Source: Pseudothauera hydrothermalis (GTDB taxonomy: Bacteria; Pseudomonadota; Gammaproteobacteria; Burkholderiales; Rhodocyclaceae). From it: a stretch of 64,000 nucleotides of DNA. The position numbers and the translations under genes are program-made. The notes under the pieces are model-generated. The model worked only from the letters and a program-made list of their open reading frames with translations, did no database searches and was not told where the DNA came from. Where the stretch lies: contig NZ_CP029331.1 of NCBI RefSeq assembly GCF_003345255.1, positions 1,364,001-1,428,000 of the forward strand, written 5' to 3'. Of the stretch, positions 17,698 to 30,080 are shown piece after piece (within the stretch, counting starts at the first letter, position 1; every line of letters begins with the position of its first letter).

Positions 17698-18446
17698 CCT
17701 TGAAATCGGCCGTTGTCTTCGCGTTGGTCTTGTGCGGCATCATGGCGACGGTGCTTGCGCGTCTGCCGGCCGGACTGGTGGATGCAGGGGTGCGCCAGCT
17801 CAGCGATGGACGGTTGCGCATCGCGCAAACCCAGGGCAGCGTTTGGCGCGGCACCGGCGTGCTGGCCCTGGTCGATGCCGGTGGGCGGCTGCGGGCAGCA
17901 CGGCACCTGGATTGGCGCACCGAATGGGTGGGAAACCGTTTGGCGCTGCGCTTTTTGCTTGCTGAACAGGGACAGCCGCAACTGGTGCTGATGCTGTCGC
18001 CCAGTGGCATGAGCATCGAGAAATTGACGCTCGAACTGCCGCTTGAATTGCTGGCCGCGGCGATCGACCATCCTGCAGCGCGCGCCGGTTGGCAAGGCGG
18101 TGTGCGTATCGATTCAAACGGCTTGGCGTGCGATTTCCGCCTGCAGTGCGCGGGACAAGTCAACATCGAATGGCACGATGCGCGGGTGTCGCTGTTGCCA
18201 GGCTACCGGCTGGGCGCACACCGCGCGCTGCTTACTGCCAACGGGCAAACGGTCGAACTTGCGGTGCACACCCTGGAGGGCGATACCCGGATCGAAGGAC
18301 TCGGCACCCTGGTCGATGGACGTGTGCAGGCGTTGGACCTGCTGTTTACCGGCCCGCCTGATTTAGTGGGGCGGCTGCCCAATGTGCTCGACGGCCATGC
18401 CCGCCCCACCGCCACGCCAGGGCAGGTGCGTTTGCGCTATCCGTAA
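17694..18446 (+). CDS. gspN: Type II secretion system protein GspN
   Basis: 250 residues starting at GTG 17694, which overlaps the gspM stop. One N-terminal membrane segment is followed by a periplasmic beta-rich domain. GspN is an accessory, non-universal T2SS component. It is the last gene of the gspC-N run; the next gene follows after 90 bp. Confidence 0.86.
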   Translation: MTLKSAVVFALVLCGIMATVLARLPAGLVDAGVRQLSDGRLRIAQTQGSVWRGTGVLALVDAGGRLRAARHLDWRTEWVGNRLALRFLLAEQGQPQLVLMLSPSGMSIEKLTLELPLELLAAAIDHPAARAGWQGGVRIDSNGLACDFRLQCAGQVNIEWHDARVSLLPGYRLGAHRALLTANGQTVELAVHTLEGDTRIEGLGTLVDGRVQALDLLFTGPPDLVGRLPNVLDGHARPTATPGQVRLRYP

Positions 18447-18536
18447 CGGGCTTGTCGATGCGCGCCGGGATCAACTCGGGGCCGAGTCCCCGCTTGCGGT
18501 TAGAATGAGCCATCCAGAGCCCAAACAATCGCCTCG

Positions 18537-19367
18537 ATGAACGCCGACCTGCATTGCCATTCCACTTTTTCCGACGGCTTGCTGAGCCCCGCCGAAGTGG
18601 TGTGCCGTGCCCATGCCAATGGAGTGGACCTGCTTGCGCTGACCGACCACGACGAAGTGGGCGGTATCGACGAGGCGCAGGCTGCGGCCGCCGAACTCGG
18701 CCTGGGTTTTGTGGCCGGGGTGGAGATCTCGGTGTCGTTTGCCGATGAAACCGTCCATATCGTCGGTTTGGGTATCGATCATCGCCACCCGGAGCTGGTT
18801 GCCGGCCTGCGTCGGGTGCGCGCCGGACGCGATGCCCGTGCTGCGCGCATCGGCGAGGCACTTGCCGGTGTGGGCATTGCTGGTGCGTTGGAAGGCGCAC
18901 GCCGCTTTGCCGGCAATCCCGCCCTGGTCAGTCGTGCACATTTCGCCCGGTTTTTGGTTAGCCGCGGGCTGATGCCCGATGTCAAAACGGTGTTCGACCA
19001 TTACCTGGTGCGCGGCAAGCCGGGTTTCGTGGAGCACGAATGGGCGCGGCTGGAGGAAGCAGTGGGCTGGATCCGTGCCGCAGGCGGGATCGCAGTGCTC
19101 GCCCATCCGGCGCGCTACCGGGTGTCCGCCGCCGACATGGCGCGGCTTTTCGACCGTTTTCAGGCGGCCGGCGGCGAGGCGGTGGAAGTGGTGTCCGGTG
19201 CCCATACGGCCGAGGAAGCTGCCCGTTTTGCTGGCGAGGCACGCCGTCGCGGCCTACTGGCCTCGCGCGCCTCCGACTTTCACGGCGAGAAAGAGAGCGC
19301 GGTGGATCTGGGGCGCTGCAACCGGCTGCCACCCGATCTGACTCCGGTGTGGTCTCGCCTGCTGTGA
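18537..19367 (+). CDS. PHP-domain phosphoesterase (YciV/RNase AM-like)
   Basis: 276 residues. The PHP metal site is plain: DLHCHSTFSDG at the N-terminus, LTDHDE (about residue 40) and GVEIS (about 60), with further His/Asp motifs at AHPARY and ASDFHG near the C-terminus. E. coli YciV is a 5'-3' exoribonuclease that matures rRNA ends and also a 3',5'-nucleoside bisphosphate phosphatase. That activity is inferred here from family. A TAGAAT -10-like hexamer precedes it. Confidence 0.88.
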   Translation: MNADLHCHSTFSDGLLSPAEVVCRAHANGVDLLALTDHDEVGGIDEAQAAAAELGLGFVAGVEISVSFADETVHIVGLGIDHRHPELVAGLRRVRAGRDARAARIGEALAGVGIAGALEGARRFAGNPALVSRAHFARFLVSRGLMPDVKTVFDHYLVRGKPGFVEHEWARLEEAVGWIRAAGGIAVLAHPARYRVSAADMARLFDRFQAAGGEAVEVVSGAHTAEEAARFAGEARRRGLLASRASDFHGEKESAVDLGRCNRLPPDLTPVWSRLL

Positions 19368-19433
19368 GTGGCGCTCGCGCGCACATCCGCCAGGCTGACC
19401 CGGCAAGACAAAACGACCAAGACACGAAAAATC

Positions 19434-20066
19434 ATGGCCCAGTACTTTTCCCTGCACCCGGAACATCCGCAGCCGCGGCTGATTCGCCAAGCGGCGCAGA
19501 TCATGCGCGCCGGCGGCCTGGTGGCACTGCCGACCGATTCGGCCTATGCGTTGGCGGCGCTGACCGGCGATGCCAGCGTGCTGGCACGCATCCGCCAAAT
19601 CCGTGGCGTAGACGAGCGTCATCATTTCACCCTGATGTGCCGGGATTTGTCCGAAATCGCCACCTATGCGCGGGTGGATAACGCTCAGTACCGATTGCTC
19701 AAGGCCACCACGCCGGGCGCTTATACCTTTATTCTGGAAGGCACCAAGGAGTTGCCGCGCCGTGTGCTGCACCCCAAGCGCAAGACCATCGGCCTGCGAG
19801 TGCCGGATCACCCGGTGGTCAGCGCGCTACTGGAGGAACTGAACGAGCCGATGCTCACTTCGACCCTGCTGCTGCCGGGTGAGGATCTGCCGCTGACCGA
19901 TCCTGAGGAGATCCGCGACCGCCTGGCCAAGCAGGTGGAGCTGATCATCGAAGCGGGCTACTGTGGGCCGGAGGCGACCACGGTGATCGACCTGACCTCG
20001 GGCGTGCCGGAACTGGTGCGCGCCGGACGTGGCGATCTGGCGCCATTCGGTCTCACAGCGGACTGA
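19434..20066 (+). CDS. YciO-type Sua5/YrdC-domain protein
   Basis: 210 residues from ATG 19434. A single YrdC-like domain covers nearly the whole protein. The nucleotide/threonine site motifs are visible: GGLVALPTDSAYAL near residue 24, the FTLMCRD and TTPGAYTFIL segments, and later LRVPDHP. It lacks the Sua5 C-terminal domain and resembles E. coli YciO (206 aa). YrdC relatives make threonylcarbamoyl-AMP for tRNA t6A; YciO itself is thought to be weak or different, so the true substrate is uncertain. It lies 66 bp after the PHP gene. Confidence 0.85.
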   Translation: MAQYFSLHPEHPQPRLIRQAAQIMRAGGLVALPTDSAYALAALTGDASVLARIRQIRGVDERHHFTLMCRDLSEIATYARVDNAQYRLLKATTPGAYTFILEGTKELPRRVLHPKRKTIGLRVPDHPVVSALLEELNEPMLTSTLLLPGEDLPLTDPEEIRDRLAKQVELIIEAGYCGPEATTVIDLTSGVPELVRAGRGDLAPFGLTAD

Positions 20067-20124
20067 AGCGCCAAGGCGCGGGCGTTCTCTCTGCTAGAAT
20101 GCCCGCTTTCCGAGTCTGACATTC

Positions 20125-20790
20125 ATGGAATCGCTGATCCCCACGCTTGCCATCTGGGCATTGCCGGTGCTTTTGGCCATTACCTTGCATGAGGCGGCGC
20201 ATGGCTATGTGGCGCGTCACTTCGGCGACCCAACGGCGCATCTGGCGGGGCGGATCACCCTCAATCCTTTCAAGCACATCGATCCGGTGGGCACCGTGCT
20301 GGTGCCGATCGGCATTCTGGCGTTGAGCACGCTCTTTGGCGGCGGCGGTATTCTTTTTGGTTGGGCCAAGCCGGTGCCGGTGGATTTTGGCCGTCTGCGC
20401 AAACCCAAGGCCGACATGCTGTGGGTGGCCGCAGCCGGGCCGTTCATGAACCTGCTCATGGCCATCGGCTGGGCCTTGGTGTTCAAGTTCGCCTCCGCCA
20501 CGCCGCAGACCGCCTACACCCTGCCGCTGGAGCTGATGGCCGAGGCCGGCATGACGATCAACGCGGTGTTGATGTTTCTCAACCTGCTGCCGATTCCGCC
20601 CTTGGATGGCGGGCGCATCGCGGTCAGCCTGCTGCCCGGGCGCCTGGCTTGGCAGTTCGCGCGGCTGGAACCCTACGGTTTTCCGATTCTTCTCATCCTG
20701 CTGTTCACCGGCGTGCTGGGGGCCATCCTGTGGCCGCTGATCGCGGTGTTCCGCTTTGTCCTGGCAACGATCTTCGGGTTTTACGGGTAA
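20125..20790 (+). CDS. M50-family (site-2-type) membrane zinc protease
   Basis: 221 residues with about five membrane segments. The zinc motif HEAAH (about residues 23-27) and the second metal motif NLLPIPPLDGGR (about 153-164) are both present, so it should be active. There is no PDZ domain; it is the compact FtsX-independent M50B type distinct from RseP, which is at 58476. Substrate unknown. It is placed 3 bp ahead of trpS and probably cotranscribed. Confidence 0.88.
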   Translation: MESLIPTLAIWALPVLLAITLHEAAHGYVARHFGDPTAHLAGRITLNPFKHIDPVGTVLVPIGILALSTLFGGGGILFGWAKPVPVDFGRLRKPKADMLWVAAAGPFMNLLMAIGWALVFKFASATPQTAYTLPLELMAEAGMTINAVLMFLNLLPIPPLDGGRIAVSLLPGRLAWQFARLEPYGFPILLILLFTGVLGAILWPLIAVFRFVLATIFGFYG

Positions 20791-20793
20791 GAC

Positions 20794-21996
20794 ATGTACG
20801 CAGAACGCGTTCTCTCCGGCATGCGGCCGACCGGCCGCCTGCATCTGGGCCACTACCATGGCGTGCTGAAAAACTGGGTGAAGCTGCAGGAGGAATACCC
20901 CTGCCTGTTCTTCGTCGCCGACTGGCATGCGCTGACCACCGCCTACGACAGCCCGCAGGTCATCGAGGAGAGCATCTGGGACATGCTCATCGACTGGCTC
21001 GCCGCCGGGGTCGATCCGGCCCAGGCCACGCTGTTCATCCAGTCGCGCGTGCCCGAACACGCCGAACTGCACCTGCTGCTGTCCATGATGTGCCCGCTGG
21101 GCTGGCTGGAGCGCGTGCCCACCTACAAGGACCAGCAAGAAAAGTTGGCGGAAAAGGATTTGTCCACCTACGGTTTTCTCGGCTATCCGCTGCTGCAGTC
21201 GGCTGACATCCTGATCTACCGCGCCGACAAAGTGCCGGTGGGCGAAGACCAGATTCCGCACATCGAGTTCACCCGCGAGATCGCACGGCGTTTCAACCAC
21301 CTCTACGGCCGTGAGCCCGGCTTCGAGGACAAGGCGCGCGAAGCGGTCAAGAAACTCGGCGCCAAGCGCGCCCGGTTGTACGAAGAACTACGCACCCGCT
21401 TCCAACAGGACGGCGACCAGGCCGCTGTCGAGCAGGCCCGTGCCTTGCTCGAAGAAGCACAAAACCTCAGCCTGGGCGACCGCGAACGCCTGTACGGTTA
21501 CCTGGAAGGCGGTGGCAAGATGATCCTGGTCGAGCCGGAAGCCTTGCTCACCGAAGCGTCGCGTATGCCGGGCTTGGATGGACAAAAAATGTCCAAGAGC
21601 TACGGTAATACCATCTTCCTGCGCGAGGACGACGAATCGGTCACCAAGAAGATCCGCACCATGCAGACCGACCCGGCGCGGGTGCGGCGCACCGATCCGG
21701 GCGATCCGGACAAATGCCCGGTGTGGCAGTTCCATGTCATCTACTCGGACGACGGCACCCGCGAATGGGTTCAGCAGGGCTGCCGTAGTGCCGGCATCGG
21801 CTGTATCGAGTGCAAGCAGCCGGTCATCGAGGCGGTGCTCAAGGAGCAGGGCGAGATGCGCGAACGCGCCCGTCCTTACCTGGAAGACCCCACTTTGTTG
21901 CGCAACATCATCGCCGACGGCTGCGAGCGCGCGCGCAAGCTGGCGCAGGAAACCATGCGCGATGTGCGTGAAGCCATGGGTCTGTCCTACGGCTGA
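20794..21996 (+). CDS. trpS: Tryptophanyl-tRNA synthetase
   Basis: 400 residues, the longer variant seen in betaproteobacteria (E. coli TrpS is 334). The class I signature appears as HLGH (residues 17-20) and KMSKS (about 265-269). An insertion before the KMSKS loop (about residues 185-245) explains the extra length. It charges tRNA-Trp in the cytoplasm. The start ATG lies 3 bp after the protease gene. Confidence 0.97.
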   Translation: MYAERVLSGMRPTGRLHLGHYHGVLKNWVKLQEEYPCLFFVADWHALTTAYDSPQVIEESIWDMLIDWLAAGVDPAQATLFIQSRVPEHAELHLLLSMMCPLGWLERVPTYKDQQEKLAEKDLSTYGFLGYPLLQSADILIYRADKVPVGEDQIPHIEFTREIARRFNHLYGREPGFEDKAREAVKKLGAKRARLYEELRTRFQQDGDQAAVEQARALLEEAQNLSLGDRERLYGYLEGGGKMILVEPEALLTEASRMPGLDGQKMSKSYGNTIFLREDDESVTKKIRTMQTDPARVRRTDPGDPDKCPVWQFHVIYSDDGTREWVQQGCRSAGIGCIECKQPVIEAVLKEQGEMRERARPYLEDPTLLRNIIADGCERARKLAQETMRDVREAMGLSYG

Positions 21997-22019
21997 GCCG
22001 CCCCGGGGCTAAAACCAGG

Positions 22020-22853
22020 ATGAACATGCCACTGGCGCTGGCGCCGGTCGAAACCGCCCGCGAGGCGGCAGCAGTGGCGCGCCTGTATGGCGAGCCCTTG
22101 CTGGAACTGCCCAAGGATCTTTACATCCCGCCGCACGCGCTGGAAGTTTTTCTGGAAGCCTTCGAAGGCCCGCTGGATCTGCTGCTGTACCTGATCCGCA
22201 AGTCCAATATCGACATCCTCGACATCCCCATGGCGCCGCTGACCGCGCAATACCTGGAATATGTCGAAGCGATGCGTGCGTCCAATCTGGAATTGGCCGC
22301 AGACTATCTGCTGATGGCGGCGATGTTGCTGGAAATCAAGTCGCGCATGCTGCTGCCACGCCCGGTGCCCGAGACGCAGACCGAAGAAGGCGACCCGCGC
22401 GCCGAGTTGGTCCGCCGATTGCTGGAATACGAGCAGATGAAACAGGCCGCAGCCCGCCTGGATGCGCTGCCCAGGGCTGAGCGCGACTTCGAATGGGTCA
22501 GCGTGTTGGTGAGCGAGAAAGTGGTCGAACGCCTGCCGGAGGTCAGCTTGCATGACTTGCAGCTTGCCTGGTTGAAGATCATGAGAAAGGCGCGGCTCAA
22601 CCAACACCATCGCATCCAGCGCGAGGAGCTTTCGGTGCGCGAGCATATGAGTGCGATATTGCGCAAGCTGTCCGATGGCGCCTTTGTGGTTTTCGACACC
22701 CTGTTCGACCCCCGCCTGGGGCCGGCCGGGGTGGTGGTGAGCTTTCTCGCCTTGCTGGAACTGGTCAAAGAGAAACTGGTGCAGGTGACCCAAAACGAAG
22801 CTTTTGCCCCGATTTACGTGAGGATCGCCGATGCAAGCACCGAGCACGCCTGA
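22020..22853 (+). CDS. scpA: Segregation and condensation protein A
   Basis: 277 residues. The kleisin N-terminal helix region has [14 protein letters not shown] near residue 45, and the C-terminal winged-helix portion ends the protein. About 40 residues precede the canonical ScpA start. It bridges SMC heads in the chromosome-condensation complex with ScpB, whose gene overlaps its 3' end by 23 bp. Confidence 0.96.
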   Translation: MNMPLALAPVETAREAAAVARLYGEPLLELPKDLYIPPHALEVFLEAFEGPLDLLLYLIRKSNIDILDIPMAPLTAQYLEYVEAMRASNLELAADYLLMAAMLLEIKSRMLLPRPVPETQTEEGDPRAELVRRLLEYEQMKQAAARLDALPRAERDFEWVSVLVSEKVVERLPEVSLHDLQLAWLKIMRKARLNQHHRIQREELSVREHMSAILRKLSDGAFVVFDTLFDPRLGPAGVVVSFLALLELVKEKLVQVTQNEAFAPIYVRIADASTEHA

Positions 22854-23421
22854 GGAATACAAACGCATCATCGAGACGGTCTTGCTGGCTGCCGCCGCGC
22901 CCTTGCCGGTGGCCAGCTTGCGGCGGCTGTTCGAGACCGACCCTGGCCCCGAGTTCATTCGCCGCCTGCTCGACGAGCTGCGCGCCGATTGGGATGGACG
23001 GGGCGTCGAGCTGGTGCAAACTGCCGGCGGCTGGCGTTTCAGAACCCGTCCGGAATATCAGGTTTTTCTCGATCGGTTGAAGGAAGAAAAACCGCCCAAA
23101 TACTCCCGCGCGGTGCTCGAGACGCTGGCCATCATCGCTTACCGTCAGCCGGTCACCCGCGGCGACATTGAAGAAATTCGTGGAGTCGCGGTCTCTGCCA
23201 ACGTACTCAAGACGCTGGAGGCGCGGGGCTGGATCGACGAAGTTGGCCATCGTGACACGCCCGGCCGTCCGGCCTTGTTCGCCACCACCCGGCGTTTTCT
23301 GGACGACCTGGGGCTGCGCAGCTTGACCGAACTGCCAGCGCTCACCGAAATCGAGCGTGTCATGGAACTGGTCGAACTGCCGATACTGGCCGATGCGCCG
23401 CAGCCGGATGGTGCCTGCTGA
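22831..23421 (+). CDS. scpB: Segregation and condensation protein B
   Basis: 196 residues, two winged-helix domains. Typical segments are [13 protein letters not shown] near the N-terminus and [18 protein letters not shown]-like [14 protein letters not shown] at about residue 95. The ATG at 22831 lies inside scpA and has GAGG upstream, so translation is probably coupled. It dimerises and binds ScpA in the SMC complex. Confidence 0.96.
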   Translation: MQAPSTPEEYKRIIETVLLAAAAPLPVASLRRLFETDPGPEFIRRLLDELRADWDGRGVELVQTAGGWRFRTRPEYQVFLDRLKEEKPPKYSRAVLETLAIIAYRQPVTRGDIEEIRGVAVSANVLKTLEARGWIDEVGHRDTPGRPALFATTRRFLDDLGLRSLTELPALTEIERVMELVELPILADAPQPDGAC

Positions 23422-23475
23422 GCGATGCCGGGCAGTGTGAGCCGCATCCTGCCAAGATCGGGGGGCGCTGGCCGC

Positions 23476-23481
23476 TATAAT
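23476..23481 (+). promoter_or_regulatory. Consensus -10 box (TATAAT) upstream of rluB
   Basis: A perfect TATAAT lies 60 bp before the rluB start; no good -35 box is seen at 16-18 bp. It would give a short leader of about 50 nt. Confidence 0.4.
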
Positions 23482-23540
23482 CACGGTTCGAGCGCTGCCT
23501 GGTTGGTTAAGCGGTTCATTGATTTTCAGGATCCGACGCG

Positions 23541-24497
23541 TTGTCTACACCTCACAAAAAACGCCGGCCGTTGAGGCCGGCAGCCAAACCAAAGTCCCGC
23601 CCCGCCGCGCCAGCGGCCGAGCATCAACCTATGACCGGCCACACGGCGCGTGCTGCGCGCGGCCGCTTGCAGGCCGGGCGGGGCCGGCCCGACGATGCGC
23701 AGCCGGAGCCTGAGCGTCTGCAAAAGGTGCTGGCGGCTGCCGGGTATGGCTCGCGGCGCGAAATCGAGGCGCTGATCGCCGCCGGACGCATCGAGGTCAA
23801 TGGCCGGGCGGCCTTGCCCGGACAAAAGATCGGCCCCGGCGATCGGGTCAAGGTCAACGGCAAATTGCTCCCTTTGCGCTTTGGCCGGCGCGCGCCGCGG
23901 GTGTTGATCTATCACAAGCCGGAAGGCGAAATCGTCTCGCGCGAGGATCCGCAAGGCCGTCCGACGGTGTTCGAACGTCTGCCGATCCTGCGCCGCGGCC
24001 GCTGGATCGCGGTCGGTCGGCTGGACTTCAATACCTCGGGTTTGCTGCTCTTTACCAACGATGGCGAGTTGGCCAACAAACTGATGCACCCGCGCTACGG
24101 GCTGGAGCGCGAATACGCGGTCCGTTTGCTGGGGTCGCTGGATCAAAGCCAGATCGAAGCGCTCAAGCGTGGGATCGCGCTGGAAGACGGCGAGGCGCGT
24201 TTCAACTCGCTCATCGACGCCGGTGGGGAAGGGGTGAACCATTGGTACCGGGTAACCATCTCCGAAGGCCGCAACCGCGAGGTCCGACGCATGTTCGAAG
24301 CAGTCGGCTTGACCGTGAGCCGGCTGATCCGGGTGCGCTACGGCAGCGTGGAACTGCCCTCTCGGCTCAAACGCGGCATGTGGATGGAAATGTCCGAGGC
24401 CGACGCCTGTGAGCTTGCCGGTCTGCCGCCACCGCTGGTCAAACCCGGCCAGCACAGGCGCCCGGTGCGGGTGCATCGCACCACGCCGCGGGTTTGA
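23541..24497 (+). CDS. rluB: 23S rRNA pseudouridine synthase RluB
   Basis: 318 residues. The N-terminal 50 residues are basic and Ala/Pro-rich. An S4 RNA-binding domain follows (about 55-115), then the RsuA-type catalytic domain with the active-site Asp in [11 protein letters not shown] (about residue 155). A basic C-terminal tail follows. The start is TTG 23541: a stop lies in frame seven codons upstream and no in-frame ATG precedes the S4 domain except one far inside the basic region; CAGGA lies 9 nt upstream. It modifies U2605 (E. coli numbering) in 23S rRNA. RsuA-family substrates are hard to separate by eye. Confidence 0.88.
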   Translation: MSTPHKKRRPLRPAAKPKSRPAAPAAEHQPMTGHTARAARGRLQAGRGRPDDAQPEPERLQKVLAAAGYGSRREIEALIAAGRIEVNGRAALPGQKIGPGDRVKVNGKLLPLRFGRRAPRVLIYHKPEGEIVSREDPQGRPTVFERLPILRRGRWIAVGRLDFNTSGLLLFTNDGELANKLMHPRYGLEREYAVRLLGSLDQSQIEALKRGIALEDGEARFNSLIDAGGEGVNHWYRVTISEGRNREVRRMFEAVGLTVSRLIRVRYGSVELPSRLKRGMWMEMSEADACELAGLPPPLVKPGQHRRPVRVHRTTPRV

Positions 24498-24519
24498 CGG
24501 GTCGGGCTTTTTGTTTTAT

Positions 24520-24530
24520 GTGACCGTCAC
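24520..24530. repeat. GTGAC palindrome 1
   Basis: GTGACCGTCAC, an odd-centred palindrome 23 bp after the rluB stop. It is the first of a cluster of GTGAC inverted repeats in 24520-24772. Confidence 0.7.
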
Positions 24531-24543
24531 CGAATTGCGGGGG

Positions 24544-24557
24544 TGGTTACATGTGAC
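24544..24557. repeat. 14-bp direct repeat, left copy
   Basis: TGGTTACATGTGAC occurs here and again at 25351-25364, bracketing the DUF4258/DUF2283 genes about 800 bp apart. The core GTTACATGTGAC is itself nearly palindromic. It may be an insertion or recombination border, or a protein-binding site. Confidence 0.65.
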
Positions 24558-24590
24558 CGGCGCGCGGTGGATAGGTAGGGGCTATAAAAT

Positions 24591-24607
24591 GCCGTGACAG
24601 TCACGGC
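24591..24607. repeat. GTGAC palindrome 2
   Basis: GCCGTGACAGTCACGGC, a perfect 8-bp inverted repeat around one base, just downstream of a TATAAA hexamer (24583-24588). Its position suggests an operator for the following gene pair. Confidence 0.7.
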
Positions 24608-24695
24608 TGATTCATAAGGGCATTGCGTACCTTTCCTCCTCACCTTCGGGGCTGACCGATCAGAATCGGCGGGCTCAACATCGAGGCCGCATCAA

Positions 24696-24711
24696 GTGAC
24701 GGAACCGTCAC
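24696..24711. repeat. GTGAC palindrome 3
   Basis: GTGACGGAACCGTCAC, a perfect 7-bp inverted repeat with a 2-bp centre, 70 bp before the DUF4258 start. Confidence 0.7.
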
Positions 24712-24731
24712 CGATCCGGTACAGTCAGACG

Positions 24732-24772
24732 TGGTGACAAAATCCGCGATCGATGCGCCCAAGGTGTCACCA
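24732..24772. repeat. Wider GTGAC inverted repeat
   Basis: TGGTGACA (24732-24739) and TGTCACCA (24765-24772) are perfect 8-bp inverted arms 25 bp apart, ending 8 bp before the DUF4258 start codon. They continue the GTGAC/GTCAC theme of this gap. Confidence 0.6.
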
Positions 24773-24780
24773 TTGCGGGC

Positions 24781-25030
24781 ATGAGGCATGACGTGGACTT
24801 CATACTGACCGATCACGCAAAGAAGCGACTAGCACAACGGAAAATTCGGGTTGAGTGGGTGAGCGCCGCTCTTGAAAACCCCTTGACGACCGAGGTCGAC
24901 CACAATGACCCCGAATTGATGCACGCGTTGCTGTACGTTCCCGAGCGGTTCAAGACCTTGCGTGTGATCTACAAGGACACGACGAAACCGCCCTATATCG
25001 TCACGGCCTACTTTGAGGAGGCAAAGAGCT

Positions 25031-25041
<11 letters not shown>
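24781..25041 (+). CDS. DUF4258-domain protein, possible toxin partner
   Basis: 86 residues. It resembles the DUF4258 family: a short alpha/beta protein with an N-terminal TDHAKKRLAQRKI segment, the TEVDHND stretch and a C-terminal LRVIYKDTT..YIVTAYF strand, a fold often compared with RelE/BrnT-like RNases. The gene overlaps the next one by 11 bp. DUF4258 and DUF2283 genes are commonly found as neighbours and are suspected to form toxin-antitoxin-like pairs; that role is inference. Base composition looks lower in GC than the flanking core genes, consistent with transfer. Four GTGAC inverted repeats lie just upstream. Confidence 0.8.
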
Positions 25042-27384
<2,343 letters not shown>

Positions 27385-27396
27385 GGAGTTTTGGCG

Positions 27397-28236
27397 ATGA
27401 AGCTTTGCGGTTTCGAGGTGGGTCTGAACCGGCCGTTTTTTCTTATCGCCGGACCCTGCGTGGCCGAGTCCGAGCAGTTGTGCCTGGATGTCGCCGGCCA
27501 GATGAAGGAAATCTGCGCTGAACTGGGTATTGCGTACATCTTCAAGGCCTCTTACGACAAAGCCAATCGCAGCTCCGGCAAAAGCTTTCGCGGGCACGGC
27601 ATGGCGGCCGGGTTGAAGATGCTCTCCGCAGTGAAGACCCAGCTCGGTCTGCCGGTGCTCACCGATGTGCATACCGTGGAAGAAGTCCCGGAGGTGGCCG
27701 CGGTGGTCGACGTGCTGCAAACCCCGGCCTTTTTGTGTCGCCAGACCGACTTCATCCATGCGGTGGCCGCGACGGGCAAACCGGTGAACATCAAAAAAGG
27801 CCAGTTTCTCGCCCCGGCCGATATGAAAAACGTGGTCGACAAGGCCAAAGAGGCCAACGGCGGCTCGGATACCATCATGGTCTGCGAGCGTGGTGTCTCC
27901 TTTGGCTATAACAACCTGGTCTCCGACATGCGTTCGCTGGCGATCATGCGTGAGACCGGCTGCCCGGTGGTGTTCGACGCCACCCATTCGGTGCAGCTGC
28001 CGGGCGGGCAGGGTACCGCTTCGGGCGGACAGCGCGAATTCGTGCCGGTGCTCGCGCGCGCTGCGGTAGCCGTGGGCGTGGCGGGCCTGTTCATGGAAAC
28101 CCATCCCGACCCCGACAAGGCGCTCTCCGACGGCCCCAACGCCTGGCCACTGCCGAAGATGAAAGCGCTGCTCGCTGTGCTGCGCGATATCGATCGGCTG
28201 GTCAAGGCTGGCGGGTTGACCGAACTGCAGCCATGA
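27397..28236 (+). CDS. kdsA: 3-deoxy-D-manno-octulosonate 8-phosphate synthase
   Basis: 279 residues from ATG 27397. It condenses arabinose 5-phosphate and phosphoenolpyruvate for the Kdo core of lipopolysaccharide. Family segments include [11 protein letters not shown] near the N-terminus, [12 protein letters not shown], the FLCRQTDFI strand, GQFLAPADM and [12 protein letters not shown]. It sits between pyrG and eno, the usual betaproteobacterial order. Confidence 0.97.
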   Translation: MKLCGFEVGLNRPFFLIAGPCVAESEQLCLDVAGQMKEICAELGIAYIFKASYDKANRSSGKSFRGHGMAAGLKMLSAVKTQLGLPVLTDVHTVEEVPEVAAVVDVLQTPAFLCRQTDFIHAVAATGKPVNIKKGQFLAPADMKNVVDKAKEANGGSDTIMVCERGVSFGYNNLVSDMRSLAIMRETGCPVVFDATHSVQLPGGQGTASGGQREFVPVLARAAVAVGVAGLFMETHPDPDKALSDGPNAWPLPKMKALLAVLRDIDRLVKAGGLTELQP

Positions 28237-28262
28237 GCAAAGCGCCCGCGAGCAGTGTTTGA

Positions 28263-29585
<1,323 letters not shown>

Positions 29586-29658
29586 GTTAACGAGGTTAAC
29601 AAGGCGGGCTGCGGCGGTTTTAAAGTTGCAAAGGGCCGCTGGCGGCTTAGATTGATGG

Positions 29659-29686
29659 AAGGCTGGCGGAGGAGTCCGTCGGCCTT
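29659..29686 (+). other. Stable hairpin just upstream of ftsB
   Basis: AAGGCTGGCGGA and TCCGTCGGCCTT form a 12-bp stem with two G-U pairs and a GGAG loop, ending 12 nt before the ftsB start. No long T-run follows. It holds the only strong Shine-Dalgarno-like sequence in the gap, so it may limit ftsB translation or partly terminate eno transcripts. Confidence 0.5.
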
Positions 29687-29698
29687 TCGTGCATTGGA

Positions 29699-30031
29699 AT
29701 GCGAATACGCCTGATGCGTTGGCCGGTCATTATCCTTACATTGCTGTTGCTGGCGCTGCAGTACCCGCTTTGGCTCGGTAAGGGGGGGTGGTTGCGGGTA
29801 TCGGAGGTGAATGCGCAGTTACAGGCGCAGCGGGCGGTCAACCATGGCTTGGAGCAACGCAACGGCGCCCTCGCGGCCGAGGTTCAGGATCTGAAATCCG
29901 GCAACGAGGCGGTCGAAGAGCGTGCCCGTTATGAATTGGGGCTGACCCGGCCAGGCGAAATCTATGTGCACGTGCCCAAGGCAGCCACCGCCGACCGCGC
30001 GGCCGGTGCCACGCCGCCTGCAAACCGGTGA
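29699..30031 (+). CDS. ftsB: Cell division protein FtsB
   Basis: 110 residues. A short cytoplasmic N-terminus is followed by one membrane helix (about 8-26) and a periplasmic coiled coil (about 35-75) with the YPLWLGKGG and ARYELGLTRPGEI landmarks of FtsB/DivIC. It forms the FtsQLB complex that activates septal synthesis. The start is ATG 29699; an in-frame ATG at 29714 is also possible. It follows eno by 113 bp. Confidence 0.92.
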   Translation: MRIRLMRWPVIILTLLLLALQYPLWLGKGGWLRVSEVNAQLQAQRAVNHGLEQRNGALAAEVQDLKSGNEAVEERARYELGLTRPGEIYVHVPKAATADRAAGATPPANR

Positions 30032-30080
30032 GCGCAACGCCCGGGTGGCGAGGGCGGGGGACGTGCGCCAGGTCTTTTTT
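30032..30080 (+). terminator. Likely terminator after ftsB
   Basis: GCGCA (30032-30036) and TGCGC (30064-30068) enclose an inner GCCC/GGGC pairing, and TCTTTTTTA follows. It sits between convergent genes and its T-run reaches the CBS-gene stop codon. The stem is imperfect. Confidence 0.5.

Noticed and set aside
24498-24519. T-rich run after rluB as an intrinsic terminator
   Set aside because: CTTTTTGTTTTATG follows GGGTCGGG, but no stem of useful length can be formed just before it.
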